In this document: positions 1-8,054 of the stretch, one piece after another
Layout of the letters: each line of letters begins with the position of its first letter
How positions within the stretch are numbered: the stretch's first letter is position 1
Origin: Sediminicoccus rosea
Lineage (GTDB): Bacteria; Pseudomonadota; Alphaproteobacteria; Acetobacterales; Acetobacteraceae
NCBI RefSeq assembly: GCF_033547095.1
Contig: NZ_CP137852.1
Coordinates: 1,109,501-1,173,500, forward strand
Direction: 5' to 3'
DNA length: 64,000 nt
Program-made: the position numbers and the translations under genes
Notes under the pieces: model-generated
What the model was told of the DNA's origin: nothing
What the model saw: the letters and a program-made list of their open reading frames with translations, nothing else
Database searches by the model: none

Positions 1-160
1 CCTCGGAGGAGCGCACGAAATAGTTGAGGATCAGCCGCCCGTCGCGGAGCGACGCCCAGTGATGCAGGACGGCATCGGTTTCGGCCTCGCGTCCCAGCAG
101 GAAGCGATAGGCCCAGCGTGCGGCCTCCACGTAGGAAGCAGGCGTCCCGGTGCGATCCAT
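1..160 (-). CDS. Partial protein with FkbM/DUF4214-like N-terminal motif
   Basis: Only the first 53 codons lie in the window; the rest continues beyond base 1. The ATG at 158-160 is preceded by a purine-rich ribosome site (GGAAAAGAG). The visible residues include AYRFLLGREAE and an aromatic motif ending in NYFVRSSE, a pattern I know from the N-termini of FkbM-type methyltransferases and some polysaccharide-cluster proteins, where a short helical module precedes the catalytic domain. The polysaccharide genes that follow on the same strand fit that reading. No catalytic domain is visible, so the function is not established. Confidence 0.5.
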   Translation of the reverse strand, partial: MDRTGTPASYVEAARWAYRFLLGREAETDAVLHHWASLRDGRLILNYFVRSSE

Positions 161-191
161 GCTGCTCTTTTCCGCGCGCTCCCGGGCGGCG

Positions 192-881
192 TCAAGCGAT
201 CTCCCGGATCAGCTTGCGGCGGACCGCGGTGCCGAAGGCGTCGAAATCCTCGGCGACGATCATGAAGGCGCCGGCGCCGCCGATCACGCTCTGGTGGAAA
301 TACTGGTCAAGCGGGACCTGCGGCATGCGCCCGAAGGTCGGCCGGTCATTGATGATGGGCAGGCCGTTGATGATGATGCCCTGCGCCACCGCCTCGTCCC
401 GCGCCAGCTCCGCCGGCCGGCCGGAATTGTTCACGCCGTCGGCCGAGACGTCGATCACGCGGCGCGTGCCCTCGAAGGGCGCCTCGGCCAGGGTGCGGCG
501 GGAGAAGTCGATCGCGCCCGAGATCGAGGTCCAGGAGAGGGAGGCCCGCGGCGCCTCGGCCAGCGCGGAGGACCAGGCATCGGCATCGGCCTGGTTCGCG
601 ATCCGCGTCCAGGGCAGGACGAGGCGCTGATACTCGAAGCCCGCCCATTCGACATAGGCGAGGCCGATGGCGCCGATCATGCCGCGGCGGATCACCTCCA
701 CCACCCGCGGGTCGCTCACCGCGTTGCGGTAGCCCTCGCGCTGGAGGCGCGCCTCATCCTCGTCGATCGAGCGGCTGACATCCACGGCGAGGACGAGGAG
801 CACATCCACCGGCTCGGGCGCCTGGGCGCGGGCGCTGAGCGGAAGGGCCGCCGAGGCGGCCAGAAGGGAGCGACGACGCAT
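192..881 (-). CDS. DUF1194 (VWA-like) exported protein
   Basis: This 229-residue protein starts with a twin-arginine-like signal peptide (MRRRSLLAASAALPLSARAQ, predicted cleavage after about residue 20). After it comes DVLLVLAVDVSRSID, which carries the D-x-S-x-S pattern of a von Willebrand factor A metal-binding site, and further on DVSADGVNNSGRP. That combination and the length match the DUF1194 family of alphaproteobacteria, whose biological role is unknown. It probably works in the periplasm and may bind a divalent cation. It stands about 30 nt from the preceding fragment and 100 nt downstream of the aminotransferase, so co-transcription is possible but not shown. Confidence 0.85.
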   Translation of the reverse strand: MRRRSLLAASAALPLSARAQAPEPVDVLLVLAVDVSRSIDEDEARLQREGYRNAVSDPRVVEVIRRGMIGAIGLAYVEWAGFEYQRLVLPWTRIANQADADAWSSALAEAPRASLSWTSISGAIDFSRRTLAEAPFEGTRRVIDVSADGVNNSGRPAELARDEAVAQGIIINGLPIINDRPTFGRMPQVPLDQYFHQSVIGGAGAFMIVAEDFDAFGTAVRRKLIREIA

Positions 882-924
882 GGCGTTCGACCTCGCGCGC
901 GGGGTGTCCCGGCATCAAAGCCCC

Positions 925-950
925 CCAGGCATGGGAAATGCAATGCCTGG
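925..950 (-). terminator. Candidate terminator after the aminotransferase
   Basis: CCAGGCAT at 925-932 pairs with ATGCCTGG at 943-950 around a 10-nt loop. It lies about 33 nt past the aminotransferase stop codon on the minus strand. The bases that follow are G-rich with only three Ts, so it may be a weak or Rho-assisted terminator. Confidence 0.35.
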
Positions 951-982
951 TTGCATGCGAGCGGCGCTTTTCCCGGGGGGTC

Positions 983-2137
983 TCAGCCCAGGCCGCGCAG
1001 CACGGCGGTGCAGACGCGCTCCACCTCGCCCTCCTCCAGATAGGGGTGCATGGGCAGCGACATGACCTGGTGGCACAGCGCCTCGCTCACCGCGAGCGGC
1101 GGGGCGGCGGAGAGCGAAGCCGCATGGCTCGCTGCATAGGCCGGCTGGTGGTGCAGCGGCTTCGGGTAATAGACGCCGAAGGGGATGCCGTCGGCCTTCA
1201 GCGAATCCTGCACCCGGGCGCGCTCGGCGGCGTCGCGGCAGCGGATGGTGTAGAGGCCCCAGGCCGATTGCGCCGTGTTCGGCACGCGCTGCAGGGCGAC
1301 CTTGCCGGCGAGGCGCTGGCCATACCAGCCGGCCACCTTGGCGCGGTCCTTCAGCTCCTGGTCGAAGAGGTCCATCTTGCAGAGCAGGATCGCCGCCTGG
1401 ATCGTGTCCAGCCGCCCATTCATGCCGATGCGCAGCACCTCGTACCGGCCGCCGCCCTCGCCATGGGTGCGCAGCGAGCGATAGAGCGCGGCGCGGTCTT
1501 CCGACGGCGTGAGGATCGCACCGCCATCGCCGTAGCAGCCCAGCGTCTTGGTCGGATAGAAGCTGAGCGTCGTCGCATCCGAATGCTGGCCGAGCGACTT
1601 GCCGTGCAGCGTGGCGCCGAAGGCCTGCGCCGCGTCATCCAGCGTGAACATGCCATGCTTCGCCGCGATGGCGCGGATGCCGTCCCAATCGGCCGGCAGG
1701 CCGAAGAGGTCCACGCCGACGATGGCGCGCGGCTTGAGCTTGCCCTCGGCCAGGACCAGCGCGATGCGGCGCTCGAGGTCGGCCAGGTCCATGTTGAAGC
1801 TGTCGGGGTCCACATCCACGAAGACCGGCGTGGCGCCCAGCACCAGCGGCACCTCGGCCGTCGCGGTATAGGTGAAGGCGGGCAGGAACACGGCGTCGCC
1901 GCGGCCGATGCCCTCGGCCATCATCGCGATCTGCAGCGCATCCGTGCCGGAGGAGACGCCCACCGCATGCACGCCGGAGAAGGCGGCCAGGCGGGCTTCC
2001 AGTTCGCTCACTTCCGGGCCGTTGATGAAGCGGCCGGAGGAGATGACGTGTGCCACGCGGCGGTCGAGCTCGGCGCGGATCAGCGCCTGCTGCGCCTGCA
2101 TGTCGAAAAGGGCGATGGGCTTCGGAGTCTGGGTCAT
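983..2137 (-). CDS. DegT/DnrJ/EryC1/StrS sugar aminotransferase, WbpE-like
   Basis: A PLP-dependent aminotransferase of 384 residues. The start chosen is the ATG at 2135-2137 (MTQTPKPIALFDMQAQQ), because family members begin just before the FxDLxxQ motif. SFYPTKTLGCYGDGGAI contains the PLP-binding lysine; GTDALQIA and DDAAQAFGA form the cofactor pocket; VMSLPMHPYL near the C-terminus is typical of the WbpE/WlbC subgroup that aminates UDP-3-keto-GlcNAc(A). The product would be an amino sugar nucleotide for O-antigen or capsule. The 4,6-dehydratase gene lies immediately upstream on the same strand, which supports a sugar-nucleotide pathway. The exact substrate (3-keto or 4-keto sugar) cannot be fixed from sequence alone. 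Confidence 0.88.
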   Translation of the reverse strand: MTQTPKPIALFDMQAQQALIRAELDRRVAHVISSGRFINGPEVSELEARLAAFSGVHAVGVSSGTDALQIAMMAEGIGRGDAVFLPAFTYTATAEVPLVLGATPVFVDVDPDSFNMDLADLERRIALVLAEGKLKPRAIVGVDLFGLPADWDGIRAIAAKHGMFTLDDAAQAFGATLHGKSLGQHSDATTLSFYPTKTLGCYGDGGAILTPSEDRAALYRSLRTHGEGGGRYEVLRIGMNGRLDTIQAAILLCKMDLFDQELKDRAKVAGWYGQRLAGKVALQRVPNTAQSAWGLYTIRCRDAAERARVQDSLKADGIPFGVYYPKPLHHQPAYAASHAASLSAAPPLAVSEALCHQVMSLPMHPYLEEGEVERVCTAVLRGLG

Positions 2138-2159
2138 GATGGCTTCGTGATCCACCGGC

Positions 2160-2182
2160 CGCCGGGGATCAACCCCCCGGCG
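2160..2182 (-). other. Stem-loop in the aminotransferase leader
   Basis: CGCCGGGG at 2160-2167 pairs perfectly with CCCCGGCG at 2175-2182 across a 7-nt loop. It sits between the dehydratase stop codon and the aminotransferase start on the minus strand. It could tune expression between the two genes or terminate weakly; there is no T-run. Confidence 0.35.
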
Positions 2183-2217
2183 ATTCAAGCCGTGTGACGG
2201 AAGGTGTCAGCCGCGCT

Positions 2218-4146
2218 TCACAGGCCGCTTTTTTGTGCGGCCTTGCCGTCCTGGTGGTCGAATTCCGGCACCAGCCGCGCGAGCTGGGCCAGCGCCATCC
2301 GGCCGTGGCCGCCGCGCGCCGCGGCCGCGATCTCATCCAGCGCACGGCCGACCAGCGCGGCGTCGGCGGTGCGCGGTGTCGCCACAAGCAGTCCGTCGAA
2401 CTGCGTGGGGCGCGGCGGCTCCTGCCCGTGGAACATTTCCTCGAAGAGCTTCTCGCCGGGGCGCAGGCCGGTGAAGCGGATTTCCACATCCTCATCGGGC
2501 CGGAGGCCGGCGAGGCGGATCATGCGGCGCGCCAGATCCACGATCTTCACGGGGCTGCCCATGTCGAGCACGAAGATGCCGCCCTCGCGCAGCTCGGGCG
2601 GTGCGTCGTCGCGGTCCACCGCGCCCACCACGGCGGCCTGGAGCACGAGGCCCACCGCCTCGCGCACCGTCATGAAGTAGCGGCGCATGTCGGGGTGGGT
2701 CACGGTCAGCGGCCCACCGCGCTCCAGCTGCCGGCGGAACAGCGGCACGACCGAGCCGGTGGAGCCCAGCACATTGCCGAAGCGCACGGTGATGCAGCGC
2801 ATGCCCTGGCTGCTGGCCCGCGCTTCGCGGTCCAAGGCCTGGCAATACATCTCGGCCAGGCGCTTGGAGGCGCCCATCACGCTGGTCGGGTTCACCGCCT
2901 TGTCGGTCGAGATGAAGACCATCAGCGTGCAGCCCACCGCGCGGGCCGTATCGGCCACGATGCGCGTGCCATGCGCGTTGGTCAGCAGGCCCTCCAGCGG
3001 GTCGTTCTCGACCATCGGCACATGCTTCAGCGCGGCGGCGTGGAAGACCAGCTCGGGCTTGATCTCCTCCATGAGCCGGCGCATCCGCGCCTCGTCCCGC
3101 ACATCGGCCAGCATGGCGCGGCGTGGCACGGCGGGGTGGCGCTCGGACAGCTCGAGGTCGATTTCGTAGAGCACGTATTCGCCGTGATCGAGCAGCGTGA
3201 GCATGGAGGGGCCGAGCGCGGCCACCTGCCGCGCCAACTCGCCCCCAATCGTCCCACCCGCGCCCGTCACCAGCACGCGCTTGCCCTGCACGAGCCGCGC
3301 CATGCCCTCCCGGTCGAGCGGCACCTGGGGGCGGTCCAGCAGTTCCTCGATGGAGACGGGGCGCAGGTCAATCCGCGCCGCCTCATCCGTGCTGCGCGCG
3401 GCATGGCCGAGCGAGGTGGGCTGCGGCGCGCGGCGGATCGGCACGCCATGTCGGTCGGCGGCGTCCAGCACCACCTCCAGCGCCGTGCCGTTCAGATCGG
3501 GCGAGGCGAGGACCAGCAGGCTCGGCAGGCGCTGTTCGGCGCGCAGCCGCTCCAGCACCGCATCCGTCTCCTCCAGCGTCCCCAGGATGGGGTGGCCCTG
3601 GATGCGCCGCCCCGCCTGGCGCGAGCGGCGGGCCAGGATGCCTTGCACGCGGTAGGCCGGCTGGCGCTGCTGTGCCAGCGCCCGGATGAAGAGGTCCGCC
3701 TGGTCCACCCCGCCCACCACCAGCACGGGCTGCGTGGCGCCTTCCTCGGCGGTGCGGCGGATGGTCCGCAGTCGCCCGATCAGGCGGGGCACGCCGAGCA
3801 GCCCGGTCAGTGCCACCGCATGCAGCGCCGGGAAGGCGAGGTTGGGCGAGTGCCACAGTCCTGCCACCCACAGCGTCCCGGTGAAGAGCAGGGCGGCGAC
3901 GGTGCAGGCGCCCAGCACGGCCAGCAGATCCTGTACGCCGGAATAGCGCCAATATTGCTGCGGGAGCCCCAGCGCCCAGCCAGGCGGCACGAGGGCCAGC
4001 ACCGCGAGCGGCAGGGCGAGCGTCCACCAGCCGGCAGGCGGTACCGAGCCCGGCCCGGCCAGCGCCAGCGCAAGCGGCAACGCCAGGACCGCGAGCGCCG
4101 CGTCCAGCGAGAGGTTGAGCAAAATCCGCGTGGGAGCCCTGGCCAT
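2218..4146 (-). CDS. Membrane-anchored nucleotide-sugar 4,6-dehydratase, WbpM/CapD/PglF family
   Basis: A 642-residue protein starting at the ATG 4144-4146. The first ~130 residues form several hydrophobic helices, followed by a first Rossmann-like domain (VLVVGGVDQA, about 142-150) and then the catalytic domain with VLVTGAGGTIGGELA (about 291-305). The active-site segment STDKAVNPTSVMGASKR (413-429) has Met where most short-chain dehydrogenases have the catalytic Tyr, giving the Ser-Met-Lys arrangement known from WbpM/FlaA1-type enzymes. It should convert UDP-GlcNAc (or a related sugar) to a 4-keto-6-deoxy sugar at the inner membrane for surface-polysaccharide synthesis. The length matches full-size WbpM rather than short FlaA1. 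It is followed by the aminotransferase, a natural next step. Confidence 0.92.
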   Translation of the reverse strand: MARAPTRILLNLSLDAALAVLALPLALALAGPGSVPPAGWWTLALPLAVLALVPPGWALGLPQQYWRYSGVQDLLAVLGACTVAALLFTGTLWVAGLWHSPNLAFPALHAVALTGLLGVPRLIGRLRTIRRTAEEGATQPVLVVGGVDQADLFIRALAQQRQPAYRVQGILARRSRQAGRRIQGHPILGTLEETDAVLERLRAEQRLPSLLVLASPDLNGTALEVVLDAADRHGVPIRRAPQPTSLGHAARSTDEAARIDLRPVSIEELLDRPQVPLDREGMARLVQGKRVLVTGAGGTIGGELARQVAALGPSMLTLLDHGEYVLYEIDLELSERHPAVPRRAMLADVRDEARMRRLMEEIKPELVFHAAALKHVPMVENDPLEGLLTNAHGTRIVADTARAVGCTLMVFISTDKAVNPTSVMGASKRLAEMYCQALDREARASSQGMRCITVRFGNVLGSTGSVVPLFRRQLERGGPLTVTHPDMRRYFMTVREAVGLVLQAAVVGAVDRDDAPPELREGGIFVLDMGSPVKIVDLARRMIRLAGLRPDEDVEIRFTGLRPGEKLFEEMFHGQEPPRPTQFDGLLVATPRTADAALVGRALDEIAAAARGGHGRMALAQLARLVPEFDHQDGKAAQKSGL

Positions 4147-4258
4147 GGGGGGCTTATAGGCCGTTCCGCCCCCCGCCTCAAAGGCTGCCGGCCGCAGGGC
4201 GCGGCTTGCCGCATGAAATTCCTCGCCTATCCTGCCCGCCTCGCAGAAAGGGTGCAGC

Positions 4259-5458
4259 ATGGCGCAGGTGGATACGGACCGGTTCCTTCGGGATCTCAAC
4301 GAGCTTCGGAAGATCGGCGAATATAAGACCGGCGTGCACCGCCCGACCTTCTCGCCCGAGGACATGGAAAGCCGCCACTGGCTGATGGAGCGCATGCGCG
4401 AGTGCGGCCTTGAGGCCTCCATTGATGGCATCGGCAATGTCTTCGGCCGCCACAAGGGCCCGGGGCCCCACCTTCTCGTCGGCAGCCATATCGAGAGCCA
4501 GAACCAGGCCGGCTGGCTGGATGGCGCGCTGGGCGTCATGGCCGGCGTCGCACTGGCCCGCGCCGGCCTGCCCGTGGATGTCGTGGCCTTCGCCGATGAG
4601 GAGGGCCATTACGGCAGCTTCATCGGCAGCCGCAGCCTGATCGGCCTGCTGGAAGACAGCGAGATCGACACGCTCACCAACCGCTACCACGGCAAGCCGC
4701 TGCGCCAGGCGCTGAAGGAAGCCGGCCTGGAGGGTCTGCCCCGCCCTCGCCTCGACCCCGCCCGCTACAAGGGCTTCTTCGAGATGCATATCGAGCAGGG
4801 CACGCAGCTCGAATCGCAAAATCTCCGCGCCGGCGTCGTCACCGGCATCGTCGCCATCTGGCAGTTCCGCATCGTGATCGAGGGCATGCAGGACCATGCC
4901 GGCGGCACCACCATGGCCGAGCGGAAGGATGCCGGCCTGACCGCCGTGCGCATGCTGGCCCGCATCGACCGCGAATTCCCGATGCTCTGCGGCCCGCGCA
5001 CCGTCTGGACCTGCGGGCGCATCGCGCTCGATCCCGGCGCGCCCTCCATCATCCCGGGCCGCGCCGAGGTGCTCTTCCAGTTCCGCGACATCGACACCGA
5101 GGTGCTGGAGCGGCTGGAGCGCTGCATGCGCAGCGTGGTGCAGGAGATGAACCGCACCGAGCGCACCGTCAGCACCGTCGAGGTCATGAGCCGCAGCAAG
5201 CCCGCCCCCTGCGACCCCGCCATGCAGGCGGCCCTGGCCGAAGCCGCGACCAAGCACGCCAATGGCCAATGGCAGCACATGCCGAGCGGCGCTGGGCATG
5301 ACGCGCAATACATGGCGCGTGTGATGCCCGCCGCCATGCTCTTCACGCCCTCGATCAACGGGATCAGCCACCACTGGGCCGAAGACACCAAGGAAGAGGA
5401 CCTGGCGTTGAACATCCGAATCATGGCCGATGCGGCGGAGGCCTTCCTCCGTGGCTGA
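4259..5458 (+). CDS. M20-family Zn-dependent amidohydrolase, carbamoylase type
   Basis: A 399-residue enzyme of the hydantoinase/carbamoylase (allantoate amidohydrolase, N-carbamoyl-L-amino acid amidohydrolase) family. GSHIESQNQAGWLDGALGV supplies metal-ligand His and Asp, FADEEGHYGSFIGSRSL the catalytic Glu pair, and MHIEQGTQLE plus GAGHDAQYMA further metal and substrate residues. QDHAGGTTMAERKDA matches the dimerisation/substrate loop. It starts at the ATG at 4259 and faces away from the polysaccharide genes. The next gene is a close paralogue overlapping by 8 nt, so the two are surely co-translated. It should hydrolyse a ureido or carbamoyl group; which one cannot be told. Confidence 0.88.
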   Translation: MAQVDTDRFLRDLNELRKIGEYKTGVHRPTFSPEDMESRHWLMERMRECGLEASIDGIGNVFGRHKGPGPHLLVGSHIESQNQAGWLDGALGVMAGVALARAGLPVDVVAFADEEGHYGSFIGSRSLIGLLEDSEIDTLTNRYHGKPLRQALKEAGLEGLPRPRLDPARYKGFFEMHIEQGTQLESQNLRAGVVTGIVAIWQFRIVIEGMQDHAGGTTMAERKDAGLTAVRMLARIDREFPMLCGPRTVWTCGRIALDPGAPSIIPGRAEVLFQFRDIDTEVLERLERCMRSVVQEMNRTERTVSTVEVMSRSKPAPCDPAMQAALAEAATKHANGQWQHMPSGAGHDAQYMARVMPAAMLFTPSINGISHHWAEDTKEEDLALNIRIMADAAEAFLRG

Positions 5459-6650
5459 GGTCGACACCGCCCGCTTCCTCGCGGACCTGCATGAGCTGCG
5501 CCAGATCGGCAAGTTCAAGACCGGCGTGCATCGCCCGACCTACACGCCGGAGGACATGCAAAGCCGCCACTGGCTGATGGACCGCCTGCGCGAGGTGGGC
5601 CTGACGCCGAGCATGGACGGCATCGGCAATGTCATCGGCCGCCATCCCGGCCCCGGCCCTCACCTTCTCGTGGGCTCCCACCTCGAAACCCAGAACGAGG
5701 CTGGGTGGCTCGACGGCGCGCTCGGCGTCCTCGCCGGCCTCGCCCTGGCCCGTGCCGGCCTGCCCGTGGATGTCGTCGCCTTCGCCGATGAGGAAGGCCA
5801 TTACGGCACCTTCCTCGGCAGCCGCAGCCTGATCGGCGATGTGACCGAGGCGCAGATGGATGCGGCCAAGCACAACATGACCGGCAAGCCGCTGCGTGAG
5901 GCCCTGCGCGAAGCTGGCCTCGAAAGCCTCCCGCGCGAGCGCCTGGATCCGTCCCGCTACAAGGGTTTCTTCGAACTCCATATCGAGCAGGGGACGCAGC
6001 TCGAAAACGCCGGCCTGCGCAGCGGCGTCGTCACCGGCATCGTCGGGATCCGCTACTTCAAGATCACCGCGATCGGCCAGCAGGACCATACCGGCGGCAC
6101 CACCATGGCCGAGCGCAAGGACGCGGCCGTCGCCGCCATGCGCGTCCTCAGCCTGATTGACGAGCGCTTCCCGATGCATATCGGCGAGCGCACCGTCTGG
6201 ACCTGCGGGCGAATCATGCTGGAGCCGAACGCACCCCACATCATCCCGGGCAAGGCGGAACTGGTGTTCCAGTTCCGCGACATCTCGGAAGAGGTGATGG
6301 ACCGGCTGGAAGAACTCCTGCACCGCATCGTCCAGGAAGTCGGCCGGCGGGACCGCTGCACCCTCTCGGTCGAATGCCTCAACCGCTCGCCCCCGGCGCT
6401 CGCCCATCCGGCGATGCATGAGGCGCTGCGCCAGGCGGCGACCAAGCATGCCAACGGCCAGTGGCAGCCCATGCCGAGCGGCGCCATCCATGACGCGCAG
6501 CAAATGGCGAAGATCCTGCCGACCGCAATGCTCTTCACCCCCTCCATCGGCGGCATCAGCCACCATTGGGCGGAGGATACGAAGGAAGAGGATCTGACGC
6601 TGGCGCTGCGCATCCTGGCGGATGCGGCGGAGAACTACCTGAAGCAGTAG
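5451..6650 (+). CDS. M20-family Zn-dependent amidohydrolase, second paralogue
   Basis: A 399-residue paralogue of the preceding enzyme, alignable end to end. I choose the GTG at 5451 over the in-frame ATG at 5430 because it gives MAEVDTARFL, which lines up with MAQVDTDRFL of the upstream protein, and because GGAGG at 5437-5441 is a ribosome site 9 nt before it. Metal-binding and catalytic residues are conserved (GSHLETQNEAGWLDGALGV, FADEEGHYGTF, LHIEQGTQLE). Differences cluster in the residues after DVTEAQMDAAK and around GIRYFKITA, so the two may form a heteromer or act on related substrates. It converges on the CoA-transferase gene. Confidence 0.88.
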   Translation: MAEVDTARFLADLHELRQIGKFKTGVHRPTYTPEDMQSRHWLMDRLREVGLTPSMDGIGNVIGRHPGPGPHLLVGSHLETQNEAGWLDGALGVLAGLALARAGLPVDVVAFADEEGHYGTFLGSRSLIGDVTEAQMDAAKHNMTGKPLREALREAGLESLPRERLDPSRYKGFFELHIEQGTQLENAGLRSGVVTGIVGIRYFKITAIGQQDHTGGTTMAERKDAAVAAMRVLSLIDERFPMHIGERTVWTCGRIMLEPNAPHIIPGKAELVFQFRDISEEVMDRLEELLHRIVQEVGRRDRCTLSVECLNRSPPALAHPAMHEALRQAATKHANGQWQPMPSGAIHDAQQMAKILPTAMLFTPSIGGISHHWAEDTKEEDLTLALRILADAAENYLKQ

Positions 6651-6666
6651 AAAGGGCCTCCGGCGG

Positions 6667-6685
6667 CTGGGGCCATTGGCCCCAG
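6667..6685. terminator. Bidirectional hairpin between convergent genes
   Basis: CTGGGGCC at 6667-6674 and GGCCCCAG at 6678-6685 form a perfect 8-bp stem with a 3-nt loop (ATT), 17 nt after the amidohydrolase stop and 11 nt past the CoA-transferase stop. The symmetry and position between two convergent genes fit a shared terminator, although no long T-run follows on either strand. Confidence 0.5.
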
Positions 6686-6695
6686 ACCCCGTTCT

Positions 6696-8054
6696 CTAGG
6701 CCCAGGCCGGCAAGGATGCGCCAAGCGGCTCTGCGGGGCGCGGCCACATCGCGGGCGTCAATGACATGCGCGCCGAATGCGGGAGATGGCGGACCAATCC
6801 GAAAGGACCGTCCTCAACAACCAACTCGGGCGCATGCGGCACGGCGCCGAAGCCATCGATCCGCCCGAGCCCCCGCAGCCACAGCCCAGTCCGCGCCAGC
6901 GTCACCCGCACGCGCCAACTGCCGCCTTCGACCGCGCGCCGATGCCACGCCGCGACGACGCCCAAGGCCAGCAGATACCCCGAGGCATGATCCAAGGGCT
7001 GGCACGGCATGACCTTCGGCGCCGCCACTCCCGCCGCCTCGGCCTCCGCGACATTGAAGCCCGTGGAGGTCTGCACCAGGCTGTCAAAGCCCCGCTTCTT
7101 GGCCCAGGGCCCGCCCCAGCCATAGGCGCAGAGTTCGCCCACCACGATCCCCGGATGCCGCGCGGCCAGCGCCTCGGCCGAAAACCCCTTCGCCGCCAGC
7201 GAACCCGCGCGATAGGACTGCACGAAGGCATCCGCCCCCGCTGCCAGCGCATCCAGGCGCGCGGCATCGCCGGCATCGCGCAGATCCAGCATCGCGCAAC
7301 GCTTGCCGCGCCCGGTATCCACCACCAGCGTGGGAATGCTCGGTAGATGCGGCCCGGTGATGTGCAGCACCTCTGCCCCATGCGCCGCGAGTCCGCGCGC
7401 CGCCACAGGTCCTGCGATCACGCGCGTCAGGTCCAGCACGCGCAGCCCTTCCAGCGGACGGCTCGCCGTGGCGGGCAGCGGGCGCGCCGGCGCATCGCCG
7501 ATCCGCTCGATCGCGACCAGCGGCGTCGTCGCCAGGTGCTGCGCCTGCGGATGCGCGTCCCATTCGGCGAAGCTCCGCATGGCGGAGACGCAAAGCCCCG
7601 CCGCCGTGGCCTCGGTCTCGAAGGCGATCGCGTCACGCCGCAGCAGCGCGGCGGCGACGGCGGCGCGGTCATTGGCGCAGCCGAGAAGCTTCAGGATGCC
7701 GTCGCGGTGATGCGGGAAATTCGTATGCAGCCGCACCACGCCGTCACGCGTCGGATAGGCGCCCGCGATGGCATCCCACGGATCGGCCGGCGGCGTGTCG
7801 CCGATCTGCAGATACCGCTCCGAATGGAACTCGGCCGCCGCGTCGTCCATCGCGACCGCCACGCGCTGCATCGCGCCACCGCGGGCCGCATGCAGCGACG
7901 CCGCAGCGAGGCCAAGTGCGGCGATGGAAGCCTGCGCCGCCTCGCCGATGCGGAATGAAGAGGGCAGCGCCGGGTCCGCCCCGCTCAGATCGGCCTGACC
8001 AGCAAGGCCGGGCTCCAGCCCCGCGCCCGCCAGCAGGCCGGCGAGGGTGCTCAC
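6696..8054 (-). CDS. Class III CoA-transferase (CaiB/BaiF family)
   Basis: A 452-residue protein with the family III fold: LRVLDLTRVIAGP in the first Rossmann unit, GRGKRCAMLDLRD, ADAFVQSYRAGSLAAKGF and ELCAYGWGGPWAKKRGFDS. Asp355 in PLDHASGYLLAL occupies the position of the catalytic Asp that forms the acyl-anhydride. The start is a GTG at 8052-8054, overlapping the allophanate hydrolase stop by 4 nt. It is the last gene of the minus-strand operon that begins with the ABC importer. Its role would be moving CoA to a carboxylic acid product of the pathway; the acid is unknown. The N-terminal ~190 residues are longer than in short family members. Confidence 0.85.
   Translation of the reverse strand: MSTLAGLLAGAGLEPGLAGQADLSGADPALPSSFRIGEAAQASIAALGLAAASLHAARGGAMQRVAVAMDDAAAEFHSERYLQIGDTPPADPWDAIAGAYPTRDGVVRLHTNFPHHRDGILKLLGCANDRAAVAAALLRRDAIAFETEATAAGLCVSAMRSFAEWDAHPQAQHLATTPLVAIERIGDAPARPLPATASRPLEGLRVLDLTRVIAGPVAARGLAAHGAEVLHITGPHLPSIPTLVVDTGRGKRCAMLDLRDAGDAARLDALAAGADAFVQSYRAGSLAAKGFSAEALAARHPGIVVGELCAYGWGGPWAKKRGFDSLVQTSTGFNVAEAEAAGVAAPKVMPCQPLDHASGYLLALGVVAAWHRRAVEGGSWRVRVTLARTGLWLRGLGRIDGFGAVPHAPELVVEDGPFGLVRHLPHSARMSLTPAMWPRPAEPLGASLPAWA

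Noticed and set aside
2194-4326. 710-codon open frame antisense to the WbpM-like gene
   Set aside because: His/Arg/Gln-rich, no motifs; a mirror of GC-rich codon use on the opposite strand of a clear gene.
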